DNA from: Lutimaribacter_A marinistellae
Lineage (GTDB): Bacteria; Pseudomonadota; Alphaproteobacteria; Rhodobacterales; Rhodobacteraceae
Direction of reading: 5' to 3'
Length of the DNA stretch: 64,000 nt
Assembly (NCBI RefSeq): GCF_042648365.1
Contig: NZ_JBHRXI010000002.1
Span: 161,865 to 225,864 of the forward strand
Part shown: in pieces, positions 52,131-59,450 of the stretch
How positions within the stretch are numbered: position 1 is the stretch's first letter
How the letters are laid out: every line of letters begins with the position of its first letter
Notes under the pieces: generated by a model
Database searches by the model: none
Seen by the model: only the letters and a program-made list of their open reading frames with translations
Told to the model about the DNA's origin: nothing
Position numbers and translations under genes: made by a program

Positions 52131-52243
52131 AAACTGCACGACGCGCGAAAAAACTGCACGACGCGCGAAAAAACTGCACGCAGATCAGAAAAAACTGCAC
52201 GTTCTTTGGATCAAACTGCATGCGGCTTTGACATAACTGCATG
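52131..52243 (+). repeat. six iteron-like direct repeats, 20-21 bp period
   Basis: The core AACTGCAYG occurs six times in the same orientation, at 52131, 52151, 52171, 52192, 52213 and 52234 (positions of the 10-mer NAACTGCAYG or AAACTGCACG). Successive spacings are 20, 20, 21, 21 and 21 bp, so all copies lie on one face of the helix. The first four are preceded by A6 tracts. An A-rich stretch (52277-52320) follows. This is the layout of an iteron plasmid origin or a multi-site protein-binding array. No replication initiator gene is visible nearby. Confidence 0.8.
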
Positions 52244-52303
52244 TACCTTCTCGCAAGCTGTTGAAACATATCGCTAAAATACGCCTCCGAAAAAAGAGAA
52301 ACT

Positions 52304-52362
52304 TAAGAAAAAGAAGAAAGGCCGTTCGTTGTGGTGCACTTGGTTCGGTGCGGGGGAAACCC
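52304..52362 (+). repeat. leader repeat R1, copy 1
   Basis: A segment of about 55 bp (from taagaaaaagaagaaaggcc through ttgtggtgcacttggttcgg) that recurs at 55100-55155 with one or two differences. In copy 2 it runs directly into repeat R2. In copy 1 it is separated from R2 by the AbrB-Doc cassette. Confidence 0.8.
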
Positions 52363-52388
52363 CCCAGCCCCTTACGGCAAATGTTGAT

Positions 52389-52416
52389 AGCCCCGATGAT
52401 TCTCCAGCGGGGCTTT
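52389..52416. terminator. possible terminator downstream of doc
   Basis: The 7-bp stem AGCCCCG/CGGGGCT closes a 12-nt loop. On the plus strand it is followed by TTT; on the minus strand, where doc ends at 52458, the T-run is weak. It may close the cassette's transcript. Confidence 0.4.
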
Positions 52417-52457
52417 GCACTTGAGTGACTGTGCGCCCCGAAGAAACCTTCGAGGCT

Positions 52458-52844
52458 TCAGATCGAAGTCATCCCGCTCGAGAGCCACTTGGCAAAATCC
52501 GACTCGCTGATTTGCCCCGAGGCCAGATCCTCCATCGCCCGGACACCTTCAACCGGAGTTGGCCGGAAAGAGTAGCCGTTGAGCCGCAGAAACGTGGCCG
52601 CGGTGACGAAGGCTGTGCGCTTGTTTCCGTCCACGAAGGCATGTGCCTTGGAGATGCCGAAGGCATAGGCCGCTGCGATCTCCGCAAGGCCGGCGTCGGT
52701 GTATGCGGCGAGGTTCATCGCGCGGGCGCAGCCCATTTCCAGAAGCGCCCGATCACGCATGCCGGAGGCGCCGCCGTGGCGGGTTATCTGTCGATCATGG
52801 ATAGCAATGACGGCGGCAAGCGGAACCCAAATCGGCTCCGTCAT
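52458..52844 (-). CDS. doc: Doc-type Fic toxin
   Basis: A 128-residue Fic/Doc protein. The catalytic motif HAFVDGNKRTAF near residue 68-79 matches HxFxDxNKRTA of Doc. RHGGASGMRDRALLEMGCAR and YAFGISKAHAFVD are also family-typical. Doc phosphorylates elongation factor Tu and arrests translation. The gene overlaps its antitoxin by 4 bp (ATGA). Its antitoxin is AbrB-type rather than Phd, a known alternative pairing. Confidence 0.92.
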   Translation of the reverse strand: MTEPIWVPLAAVIAIHDRQITRHGGASGMRDRALLEMGCARAMNLAAYTDAGLAEIAAAYAFGISKAHAFVDGNKRTAFVTAATFLRLNGYSFRPTPVEGVRAMEDLASGQISESDFAKWLSSGMTSI

Positions 52845-53065
52845 GCGAGAGCCTGCAGCAGATCGCGATTCTCGTCCATGACGATCTCCGCAGCGGCGAG
52901 TGCAGCAGCGACCGCAGGATCGTGCGGCGTGATCTTGAGGCTACCATCGTCGCCGCGCACAACGAAAAGCGTGTCACCTTCCTTGGCGTCGAGGATCGTC
53001 AGCATTTCGGTGGTCAGTGTCATGACCGCGGAGTTGCCGACTTTGCGGATCTTGGTTTCGATCAT
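52841..53065 (-). CDS. AbrB/MazE-family antitoxin of Doc
   Basis: A 74-residue swapped-hairpin AbrB-type DNA-binding protein: METKIRKVGNSAVMTLT-like N-terminus (IETKIRKVGNSAVMTLTTEM), then GDTLFVVRGDDGSLKITPHD. The start at 53065 is backed by a GGGGGCTCCTG leader; 21 further residues upstream in frame cross the operator and are rejected. The C-terminal helix should neutralise Doc, and the dimer should repress the operon at the palindromes just upstream. Confidence 0.9.
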   Translation of the reverse strand: MIETKIRKVGNSAVMTLTTEMLTILDAKEGDTLFVVRGDDGSLKITPHDPAVAAALAAAEIVMDENRDLLQALA

Positions 53066-53079
53066 CAGGAGCCCCCTTG

Positions 53080-53098
53080 GATATATCAAAGTATATAC
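53080..53098 (-). promoter_or_regulatory. operator palindromes of the AbrB-Doc operon
   Basis: Two perfect 8-bp palindromes, GATATATC (53080-53087) and GTATATAC (53091-53098), 11 bp centre to centre. They lie 15-33 bp upstream of the antitoxin start and overlap the likely -10 region. This is a typical arrangement for AbrB-type autorepression. Confidence 0.65.
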
Positions 53099-53154
53099 GC
53101 CAAGCGTCGCAAGAAACAACCCTTTCAACCTTTGCCGTCACGGGCTGGCCCAGA

Positions 53155-53460
53155 ACCCACGCTTTTCGCGGATGTCTCCGGGGAGGTCCCCGAGACGTTT
53201 CCAGGCAACGCGACGGGGGCGGCGAAACGAACGCTCAGGTTTTCCTTCGCAGTTAAACTCGAGGACCGGGTTTCCGCAACGTCATTCAACATTTTCTCGA
53301 AAACCGGTTTCCGCAGCACGAGGCACGACGCCAAGTCTCTCCTGAACGGCGGGGCATGGCCTCGTGCGTTCATGTCGTCACGAAGGACCAACACCATTCC
53401 GCACGTCACCTCGCCTACCGATCAGCCTCCAGGCAACCTCTCCAACCCGGACTTCATCCT
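53155..53460 (+). repeat. repeat R2, copy 1 (module leader and gene start)
   Basis: About 300 bp similar throughout to 55152-55470. The best-conserved part is the stretch from gtctccggggaggtccccga to cgacgggggcggcgaaacga. It contains a short hairpin (ctccGGGGAGGTCCCCgag). Similarity extends into the start of the following open frame, so R2 is a shared upstream region plus gene beginning. Confidence 0.8.
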
Positions 53461-53560
53461 GCGGGCACTTGCCTGCGTACGGCCCGAAAGCGCCGGACGT
53501 GGTCTCCGCGGAGCCGGCTGCCGGAAATCATCCGGTTCTTTCGAAACGCTTTTCCCGTGA
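53371..53560 (+). pseudogene. truncated copy of the 55378 gene family
   Basis: The frame reads MSSRRTNTIPHVTSPTDQPP then GNLSNPDFILRALACVRPES, parallel to MSLRKTIAMPYVNPPSNKRP and DQLSNLDFILQALAAAGRLP at 55378. After about residue 40 the similarity stops and the frame ends at 53560. Only the N-terminal third of the family remains, so it is a relic. Confidence 0.6.
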
Positions 53561-53659
53561 ACCACGTTTCGCGAAAATCCGGCTGAAACCAATGTCCTGC
53601 GGAGCCGCAGCCGTGGTTCCGCCAATCGACACCCAACCCTCTGAACAAGGAAAACCGCA

Positions 53660-54028
53660 ATGGGACTTGATGTCTTCTTCCTCGACGGCAAAAGCCGGAA
53701 AACTGTTCTCTCGTTGAGAAACCCCGATACATTCTTCCAAGCCCTCCCCGCCGACGAGCGGGATCTCCTGAACCCGATTTTTTGCGACTTCTGGGTCGGA
53801 GAGGAGCAACTGGACCTTGCGGCCACGGCACTGATCGAGCGGGGGGCAGTGCCGCCAAAGAACATCGACGACTTGCCGGGTTTCGACGCGATCGAGGACT
53901 CGCTCACGGGGTTGCACGCCGAATGCCTGGAACGGCAATCGGATCTCGACGAGTCGCTTGTCATCGCGCTTGCGCTTCTGAATTACGTTTGCGGCAACGG
54001 CCGCATCATCTGTGCCTGGTCGGCATGA
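53660..54028 (+). CDS. hypothetical small acidic protein
   Basis: A 122-residue protein of unknown function, well initiated (aaggaaaa 7 bp upstream of ATG). It is acidic with a leucine-rich C-terminal half (IEDSLTGLHAECLERQSDLD, ESLVIALALLNYVCGNGRII). No signal peptide or membrane segment is seen. It lies inside module copy 1 and has no counterpart in copy 2. Confidence 0.55.
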   Translation: MGLDVFFLDGKSRKTVLSLRNPDTFFQALPADERDLLNPIFCDFWVGEEQLDLAATALIERGAVPPKNIDDLPGFDAIEDSLTGLHAECLERQSDLDESLVIALALLNYVCGNGRIICAWSA

Positions 54029-54185
54029 GAGTTGGAACCACGGCGACATGGCGCGGTCTTGCCACTTTCTCCGATGTCGCGACCCTCATGCGCAACGCGC
54101 GCCGGAAAAGGAACGATTTCAGGGCGCTGGCGGCAGGCAAGCCAGCGGAAACGGTTCGCCAGGGGCCCGGAATGGTCGAGGGAAA

Positions 54186-54212
54186 GCCGCGCCTCCGGCA
54201 AGGAGGCGCGGC
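54186..54212 (-). terminator. intrinsic terminator, module copy 1
   Basis: Perfect 11-bp stem GCCGCGCCTCC/GGAGGCGCGGC with a 5-nt loop. Read on the minus strand it is followed by TTTCCCT just after the stop of the gene relic at 54218. It is the counterpart of the terminator at 56283. Confidence 0.75.
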
Positions 54213-54217
54213 CGAAC

Positions 54218-54395
54218 TCAGTCCGGATCCTTTTCGCGGAGTTTCGCCGCGAGCAGTTCAGCCTGGCGCATGTTGAAGACGCGCCGAAGCGCAACCCGGA
54301 ACGCATCGAGATCGCGGCGATCGTCGCGCAGTTGTGACGCTTCCTCGGTGTAATCCCAGTGGGACTCAGGCTCGAGCGTCTCGCGGTGCTCACCG
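54218..54395 (-). pseudogene. 3' relic of the 141-residue gene, cut by IS110 fragment
   Basis: The minus-strand frame encodes LEPESHWDYTEEASQLRDDR then RDLDAFRVALRRVFNMRQAE and LLAAKLREKDPD, nearly identical to the last 56 residues of the intact gene at 56316-56741. Upstream of about 54395 the sequence becomes IS110, so the first 85 residues are missing. Confidence 0.8.
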
Positions 54396-54847
54396 CCAGA
54401 GCCGGATTGGTGGAACAGATCAGACAACTGGATCGTGTCTTGCGTGAGTTCGCTCACCAATCGTCGGCCTGCAGGCAGCTCATGAGCATCCCCGGCGTCG
54501 GCGTTCAAACTTCCGCCGCATTCGCAGCGGCCATCGACCAAGCTGACCGCTTCCGGCAATCCCGCACCGCCGGTGCCTACTTCGGACTGGCCCCCAGGCG
54601 TCACCAATCCGGGGAAATCGACTGGAAAGGGCGCATCACAAAACAGGGCGACAGCATGGTGCGCAAGCTTCTCTACGAGGCGGCCAACTCGATCCTGACC
54701 CGCAGCCGTGGCAGCTTCGCCCTCAAAACCTGGGCCCAGAAGATCGCCAAACGCCGAGGCCTCAGAAAGGCGCGCGTAGCGCTTGCCAGGCGGTTGGCCG
54801 TCATTTTGCACGCGATGCTGCGTGACGGCACTTTGTTCGAAGCGTGA
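54395..54847 (+). mobile_element. IS110-family transposase C-terminal fragment
   Basis: About 150 residues of IS110/IS1111 transposase: LMSIPGVGVQTSAAFAAAID, GAYFGLAPRRHQSGEIDWKG, RITKQGDSMVRKLLYEAANS, then ARVALARRLAVILHAMLRDG. The N-terminal RuvC-like half is gone. The right IS end probably lies within the following 250 bp (54848-55097), which hold no gene. The fragment replaces the 5' part of the 141-residue gene copy. Confidence 0.85.
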
Positions 54848-55099
54848 GGTGAGATAGAGATCATTTGCCAGCGGTGAAGCCGGACGGCTGATTCGAGGGC
54901 GGTGTCCCGAGAGGGAACGCAGGGACGAACGATCTGCCAAGGTTACCGGATGGGCTCAGAAGCCCGCTTCGAGTCAATGCAACGTTCGGCCTTGTGAAAC
55001 CCGATACAGCGCGATCGCCTCAAAGCAATCAGTGCGGACAGATCCTTGAAACCCTCAAGGGAAACACCGCCAAGCTCTGCAAATTACAGATCCTGAACC

Positions 55100-55155
55100 T
55101 AAGAAAAAGAAGAAAGGCCGTTCGTTGTGGTGCACTTGGTTCGGTACGGGGGGAA
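55100..55155 (+). repeat. leader repeat R1, copy 2
   Basis: Matches 52304-52358 almost perfectly and continues straight into R2 copy 2 through ggggggAACCC. It represents the joined state of R1 and R2 without the AbrB-Doc cassette. Confidence 0.8.
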
Positions 55156-55470
55156 CCCATGGCCTTTCGCGGGTGTCTCCGGGGAGGTCCCCGAGACGTT
55201 TCCAGGCAACGCGACGGGGGCGGCGAAACGAACGTTCGGAGCAGGCTTTCCTTCGCGGTCGATGCGCAGAAACCCGGGTTCCTCAACGTCATTCAATATT
55301 TTTCCGAAAACCGATTTCCGAAACACGAGGCACGAAGCCACGTCTCTCCTGAACGGCGGGAATGGTCTCGTTCGTTCATGTCATTACGAAAGACTATCGC
55401 CATGCCCTACGTCAACCCGCCCTCCAACAAGCGTCCAGACCAACTCTCCAACCTGGATTTCATCCTGCAG
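55152..55470 (+). repeat. repeat R2, copy 2
   Basis: Matches 53155-53460 over about 300 bp, with small insertions. It covers the non-coding leader and the first 30 codons of the following gene. Conservation of the leader as well as the gene start suggests a shared promoter or RNA element. Confidence 0.8.
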
Positions 55471-56130
55471 GCACTGGCCGCCGCCGGACGGCTCCCCTGC
55501 GAACGGCCGGAAAGCGGCCTGCCGCAGCATTTCACTGTCGAGAACATGCAAGATTTGCATATCGAGCGGCACGGCGGCGGCTGGGTCGCAAACCTCCAGT
55601 TCCGAAACGTTCCTGCAGGTCAGCCCGACTGTGTTGGCACCCCTGATGCGTTTCCCTTCGACGAGGAGGAAGATGCACTTTGGGCAGGCATGGCACTCGT
55701 CTGCAGGATCGCGACGAGCTCTCCCGAATTGCCGTTTGTCAGGATCGGTGAGGATCTCGTCGTTCCGACCTACCGCGCCCAGTCGCACTCCTTGTCTTGG
55801 AAGTCCGAATGGACCTAACTCTCGGAAGACCTGGCAAGGATCTTGCATCCAGCCGCGATCGACGTCGGATCGATCCTCACGCCGGTTGGTGTGGGGCGAG
55901 CACTCGCGCCTCTTCCTCGAGATCCTTCCACAGGCAGTCCGCTTGACCATGAACCGGCACCTCGAATCGCCCAGCCCAGAGGACTTCGTCGCCACCTATG
56001 GCGACGATCATGCGTTTGTGCGGCAAGAAAGGGCTGCGCTAGCGCCGAATCCGTTGCCGATAAAGTTGGCGGAGAATCGACTGGCAAATCCCCGGCGGTC
56101 AAAATATCCGCCGAACCGGAATGAAGAGAA
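55378..56130 (+). pseudogene. hypothetical gene with nonsense codon and frameshift
   Basis: The first 146 residues are open (MSLRKTIAMPYVNPPSNKRP ... NMQDLHIERHGGGWVANLQF ... AFPFDEEEDALWAGMALVCR ... TYRAQSHSLSWKSEWT) to a TAA at 55816. Coding character resumes in the same frame (LSEDLARILHPAAIDVGSIL), then shifts by one base near 55891 (gttggtgtgggg) into WGEHSRLFLEILPQAVRLTM, NRHLESPSPEDFVATYGDDH. The intact protein would have been about 240-250 residues. The family is unknown to me. A short product of 146 residues could still be made. Confidence 0.6.
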
Positions 56131-56282
56131 CCTTCAAAAAATATCCAGCAAGATAAAGTCCCGGCATCCTCATCCAAACCCTGTCCCTGCCGGGCGAAAC
56201 CGAGACGCTGCGCTCCCAAACAACTCGAGGACCCTGGGGGCAATCCCGATCGGGAAACCCCTGCCCGGAATTGTCGAGGAAA

Positions 56283-56311
56283 GGCCGCGCCTCCGGAGAG
56301 GAGGCGCGGCC
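56283..56311 (-). terminator. intrinsic terminator, module copy 2
   Basis: Perfect 12-bp stem GGCCGCGCCTCC/GGAGGCGCGGCC with loop ggaga. On the minus strand it is followed by TTTCCTC, directly downstream of the stop of the 141-residue gene at 56316. It terminates the PemK-like operon. Confidence 0.85.
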
Positions 56312-56315
56312 GAAC

Positions 56316-56741
56316 TCAGTCCGGATCCTTTTGGCGGAGTTTCAACGCGAGCAGTTCAGCCTGGCGCATGTTGAAGACGCGCCGGAGCGCAACCCGGAAC
56401 GCATCGAGATCGCGGCGATCGTCGCACAGCTGCGACGCTTCCTCGGTGTAACCCCAGTAGGGCTCAGGCTCGAGCGACCCGCGGTGTTCGACCTTGCGTA
56501 CGACGCCCGCCTCGATCTCTTGCTCCATCGCGCCGAGGACCGCGTCGATTTTGGCGAGATACGCAGGCTGGAAAATCTCCTCCGTCTCGATCCGCCTGGC
56601 GAGATCGCGTGCCACTGCGGCCTCCGTTTTGCCGAACAGCATCGCGAGACGCAGGCAGATCCCCTTCGCGAGCTCGGATTTCTGCAGCGCATCGAAGATG
56701 GCCTCCAACATCGGATCCTCGCTCTTTCGTCTCTCACACAT
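56316..56741 (-). CDS. hypothetical protein, partner of PemK-like gene
   Basis: A 141-residue protein with no signal peptide or membrane segment: MLEAIFDALQKSELAKGICL, RLAMLFGKTEAAVARDLARR, YLAKIDAVLGAMEQEIEAGV, and a C-terminus rich in charges. It overlaps the PemK-like gene by 8 bp and shares its terminator, so the two form an operon with the PemK-like gene first. It could be an antitoxin in reversed order or an unrelated cargo gene. Its 3' third survives a second time at 54218. Confidence 0.65.
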   Translation of the reverse strand: MCERRKSEDPMLEAIFDALQKSELAKGICLRLAMLFGKTEAAVARDLARRIETEEIFQPAYLAKIDAVLGAMEQEIEAGVVRKVEHRGSLEPEPYWGYTEEASQLCDDRRDLDAFRVALRRVFNMRQAELLALKLRQKDPD

Positions 56742-57252
56742 GGCGCGTCTCCCGCGACACGGTCCGGCCCCGCCGGCGATACTCTACCTGGACCAGACGA
56801 GGGCTCTGGCGGCGTCGGAAACGCGGGCGCGGCCTGTGATCGGCCTTCCCCTTCAGCCGGTCGGTGACGCGCTGGAGCTGCGTCAACGCCTCGCCACTGA
56901 GTTTTCCGAGCACGGCCGTGTCAGACGTCGGATGCACGTCGAACCCGGGGTCCCGAACCGACACGGTGAGCCGCCGTTCGACGTCGAAATTCGTCGGCGC
57001 GACGAGCGAGGCCGCGATCAACTCGTCACGTTCGGTGACCGAAACCACGCAGCCGCGCTTGTTCGAGCGCGGCTGGCATGTTCCGTACGCGAGATCGACG
57101 AAGAGCTCGCCACTTAACTCGGTCACACCCAGGACCAGCGAGGGGCGTGTCTTCTCATCTTCGGGACCGTCATATTCATGGGGAAACCGGAAAGCGACGA
57201 CGTCGCCACGCGTGAGATTTGCTTGCCACAGGGCAAGAGTCTGCTGAGTCAT
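56734..57252 (-). CDS. PemK/MazF-like protein with basic tail (paralogue 2)
   Basis: A 172-residue protein. The PemK-like core is LTRGDVVAFRFPHEYDGPED then EKTRPSLVLGVTELSGELFV and DLAYGT. The C-terminal 45 residues are highly basic (DRLKGKADHRPRPRFRRRQS, EYRRRGRTVSRETRHV). The start at 57252 has AAGGAATGCTGC before it; 93 residues of open frame upstream are not conserved. It shares core and tail style with paralogue 1 at 51425. Together with the overlapping 141-residue gene it may be a toxin-antitoxin pair of unusual layout. Confidence 0.65.
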   Translation of the reverse strand: MTQQTLALWQANLTRGDVVAFRFPHEYDGPEDEKTRPSLVLGVTELSGELFVDLAYGTCQPRSNKRGCVVSVTERDELIAASLVAPTNFDVERRLTVSVRDPGFDVHPTSDTAVLGKLSGEALTQLQRVTDRLKGKADHRPRPRFRRRQSPRLVQVEYRRRGRTVSRETRHV

Positions 57253-57445
57253 GCAGCATTCCTTTCGGATGGCACACGCCGCCCGATGTCCGGGAATCGA
57301 ACCATCTTGAAGCGACGCGGCACACGCCGCGCGTCGCTTCAAGATGGCGTCGATCCAGGACGCAATATACCTCTTCTCGTCGGATCCGAACCATTGACGC
57401 GGGCAGACGCACACGGCAGGTCGGGATGCAGGAACGGGGAGCGCC

Positions 57446-57586
57446 ATGGAACGATCCGAAGACATCGACGCCAAGCTGGAGAAATTCGAACACCTCTTTC
57501 CGTCCTCCAACGTCGCGGAGCAGGGAGCCATGCGGGAAGAGTTCCACGGGACTTGTCAAGTTGATCCGGCGACAGGCCAGCAATAG
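57446..57586 (+). pseudogene. small gene truncated by IS6 remnant
   Basis: The frame starts MERSEDIDAKLEKFEHLFPS then SNVAEQGAMREEFHG and then enters IS-like sequence at about 57549. A gggga Shine-Dalgarno-like stretch precedes the start. About 34 native residues remain; the function is unknown. Confidence 0.5.
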
Positions 57587-57670
57587 CAAGACCGCAGGCA
57601 CAGTCGTACCATCCTACTTTGCGTGAAGGGCTTCCGTTTCCCGCGCGCGGTGATCGCCTTTTCCGTGTCG
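57549..57670 (+). mobile_element. IS6-family remnant (left end and transposase start)
   Basis: GGGACTTGTCAAGTTG at 57548-57563 resembles the IS6 terminal repeat at 42848. It is followed after about 60 bp by a transposase start, VKGFRFPRAVIAFSV (57627-57671). Coding character stops there and unrelated sequence follows. Only about 120 bp of the element remain. Confidence 0.6.
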
Positions 57671-57825
57671 GCAGGTAATGCCCCACGATCTTGGTGGATG
57701 TAGAAGGAGAGTTTTCTCGCCAGGATGACCGTGGAGGTTGCGATGGGGAAGCCACGACTGGAGAAACCCAGATCGTCTGCATCGCGATCCTCGCCCAACC
57801 ACTTCGTCGGCGGCGACGATGCGGG

Positions 57826-59145
57826 TCAGGCCGCGGCCCTGAGGCGCCCGCCGATGCGCAATGCGTTGCCCTCGACGAGTTCCGCCACATACTCGACCAT
57901 CTCGGGCGTCGTCCCGGGAAGAGACGAGATGCGTTCGGTTGCTTCGACGCGATTGGCCACCATGGCATCGATGAGTTCGCCAGCCCGGCGGCGCAGAGCG
58001 GAGGCGTTCAGCCCGGCGCTTCGAGCCATCTCATCCCAGTGTTGCGGAGCCACATCTGCCGGCTTGCGCCGTTTACCAGCGATCTTCTGGGCGTGGTACT
58101 GGTTCACATGCTCCCAGGGGAGCACCGAGGAGACGTCATAAAGCGGAGCCATGGAAAGCTCATTGCCAAGGAGCATGGAGTAGTTCTTGGCGTGCGCGTC
58201 GGTATTGGCGACGAGGAGGTTGAAAATCGCCTGGTCGTGGAGCGCGAGCGCGTCGATCGGCGGCAAGTGACGACCTGTCAGCAAGAGGCCTGCCATGTCG
58301 AGGCCCGGAACCGTGCCTTTCTCGTATTTCTGCCCCGGATAGATGCCGTTGGCCTGGGCAAAGTCTTCCTGGTGAAGGCGGCGAAGGGCGCCATCTGAGC
58401 GCAGGACGCGATCATAGCGAGCGATGGCCAGCGCGGTCCGGCCGCCCGCATCGAGTATGGTGCACTCGGCAACCGGCAGCCCGATCAGGTCAGCCAATGT
58501 CATGCAATAGGCCTCGTTTTCCACGATGCCGGGCAAGCGGGGATTGTCGGGCTTGATAATGATGGTTGAGGGCGCTCCCTTCTTGGGAATCGCGAGAAGA
58601 TCTGTCAATTGCGGCAAGCCGAGCTTCGGCTTCCCGTCCTGGTCGAGCACGGCCAGAGCGGTTTTCTTCTGACCGCCGGCAAGCGACAGTCGCACCCCAT
58701 CCTCGCCAGCAAGAAAGGGCCGCTTGCCGAGGTCCTCGAAATGGCGCGCCAGAGCTTCGCTTTCCGTGATCCTGCCGTAGTGATCCTGCAGGCTGGTATA
58801 GATCCAGTCCTTCCGGATGCTGGGCTCGCCGATCGAGATGGCGCCGGCCGTGTCTCCGCCGATCTCGCGCAGAATGGCGAGCGCATCTGAAGTGGCAAGA
58901 CCCAGCGCACGCGACATTGCGACCAGCTGCTCCTCTTCGGGGAGCAGGTTCGCCAGCCAGGGCGTGATGACTTCATCGGTAAAACGGCCGGGCTGAAGCG
59001 GTAGCGTCACCGAGAGCGGGAAGTTGCCCCGCGTGCCGAGCCACCTGGGATCATATTCGAAGGAAAGCTCTCCGGTCGCGGATAGATGAATGCTCCCGAC
59101 GGCAAATCTCTCGTAGAAAACGGTGATGGTTTCGCGCGCCGCCAT
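57826..59145 (-). CDS. hipA: HipA-type Ser/Thr kinase toxin
   Basis: A 439-residue HipA. The N-terminal subdomain (couple_hipA) is VFYERFAVGSIHLSATGELSFEYDPRWL. The ATP-binding segment is STIIIKPDNPRLPGIVENEA. The catalytic Asp is in VANTDAHAKNYSMLL (about 315-325), and the metal-binding Asp in LAPLYDVSSVLPWEH. HipA phosphorylates glutamyl-tRNA synthetase (E. coli paradigm) and promotes persistence. It overlaps hipB by one base (TGATG), the antitoxin coming first. All catalytic residues are present, so it should be active. Confidence 0.94.
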   Translation of the reverse strand: MAARETITVFYERFAVGSIHLSATGELSFEYDPRWLGTRGNFPLSVTLPLQPGRFTDEVITPWLANLLPEEEQLVAMSRALGLATSDALAILREIGGDTAGAISIGEPSIRKDWIYTSLQDHYGRITESEALARHFEDLGKRPFLAGEDGVRLSLAGGQKKTALAVLDQDGKPKLGLPQLTDLLAIPKKGAPSTIIIKPDNPRLPGIVENEAYCMTLADLIGLPVAECTILDAGGRTALAIARYDRVLRSDGALRRLHQEDFAQANGIYPGQKYEKGTVPGLDMAGLLLTGRHLPPIDALALHDQAIFNLLVANTDAHAKNYSMLLGNELSMAPLYDVSSVLPWEHVNQYHAQKIAGKRRKPADVAPQHWDEMARSAGLNASALRRRAGELIDAMVANRVEATERISSLPGTTPEMVEYVAELVEGNALRIGGRLRAAA

Positions 59146-59441
59146 CAGTCATCCTCCAGATCATAGCCGCCCTGCCCCGGATCAGGCGAGGTCATCTTGG
59201 CGGACGGGAGCTGGTCGACCTGAAAGAGAGCTGGAAGCTCGGTGCTAAGGGCCAGAGATAGCGACACCAGGGTCGACAGCTTGACGTCCCTTGTGCCGCG
59301 CTCGATGTGTGAGAGCGTCGGAACGGTAGAGCCGGAGAGGCGCGACAGATCCTCCAGGCTCAGCCCAAGGCGCTTGCGCCGCGACCGGATGCCCGTTCCG
59401 ATTTTCTCTGCCCACGCTAAGGTTTCAGCCGAACGTGCCAT
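59145..59441 (-). CDS. hipB: HipB-type antitoxin and repressor
   Basis: A 98-residue XRE-type protein. The helix-turn-helix spans about 15-70: IRSRRKRLGLSLEDLSRLSG then STVPTLSHIERGTRDVKLST. The start MARSAET at 59441 has AAGGAG 6 bp upstream; an in-frame ATG at 59462 lies inside operator O1 and is less likely. The C-terminal tail (SAKMTSPDPGQGGYDLEDD) is acidic and probably flexible. It should neutralise HipA and repress the operon through the three operators upstream. Confidence 0.92.
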   Translation of the reverse strand: MARSAETLAWAEKIGTGIRSRRKRLGLSLEDLSRLSGSTVPTLSHIERGTRDVKLSTLVSLSLALSTELPALFQVDQLPSAKMTSPDPGQGGYDLEDD

Positions 59442-59450
59442 GTCGCACTC

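Larger units (their letters stand above)
52363..53158. other. AbrB-Doc toxin-antitoxin cassette inserted between repeats R1 and R2
   Basis: About 795 bp containing a hairpin, doc, an AbrB-type antitoxin and their operator. The same leader without the cassette is found at 55100-55243. The cassette is bounded on both sides by AACCC, which occurs once at the joined site in the other copy. No transposase or integrase is inside it. Confidence 0.65.

Noticed and set aside
52131..52243. Possible CRISPR array
   Set aside because: Repeats are only about 10 bp with 10-bp spacers and no cas genes are near; regular 20-21 bp spacing fits iterons, not CRISPR.
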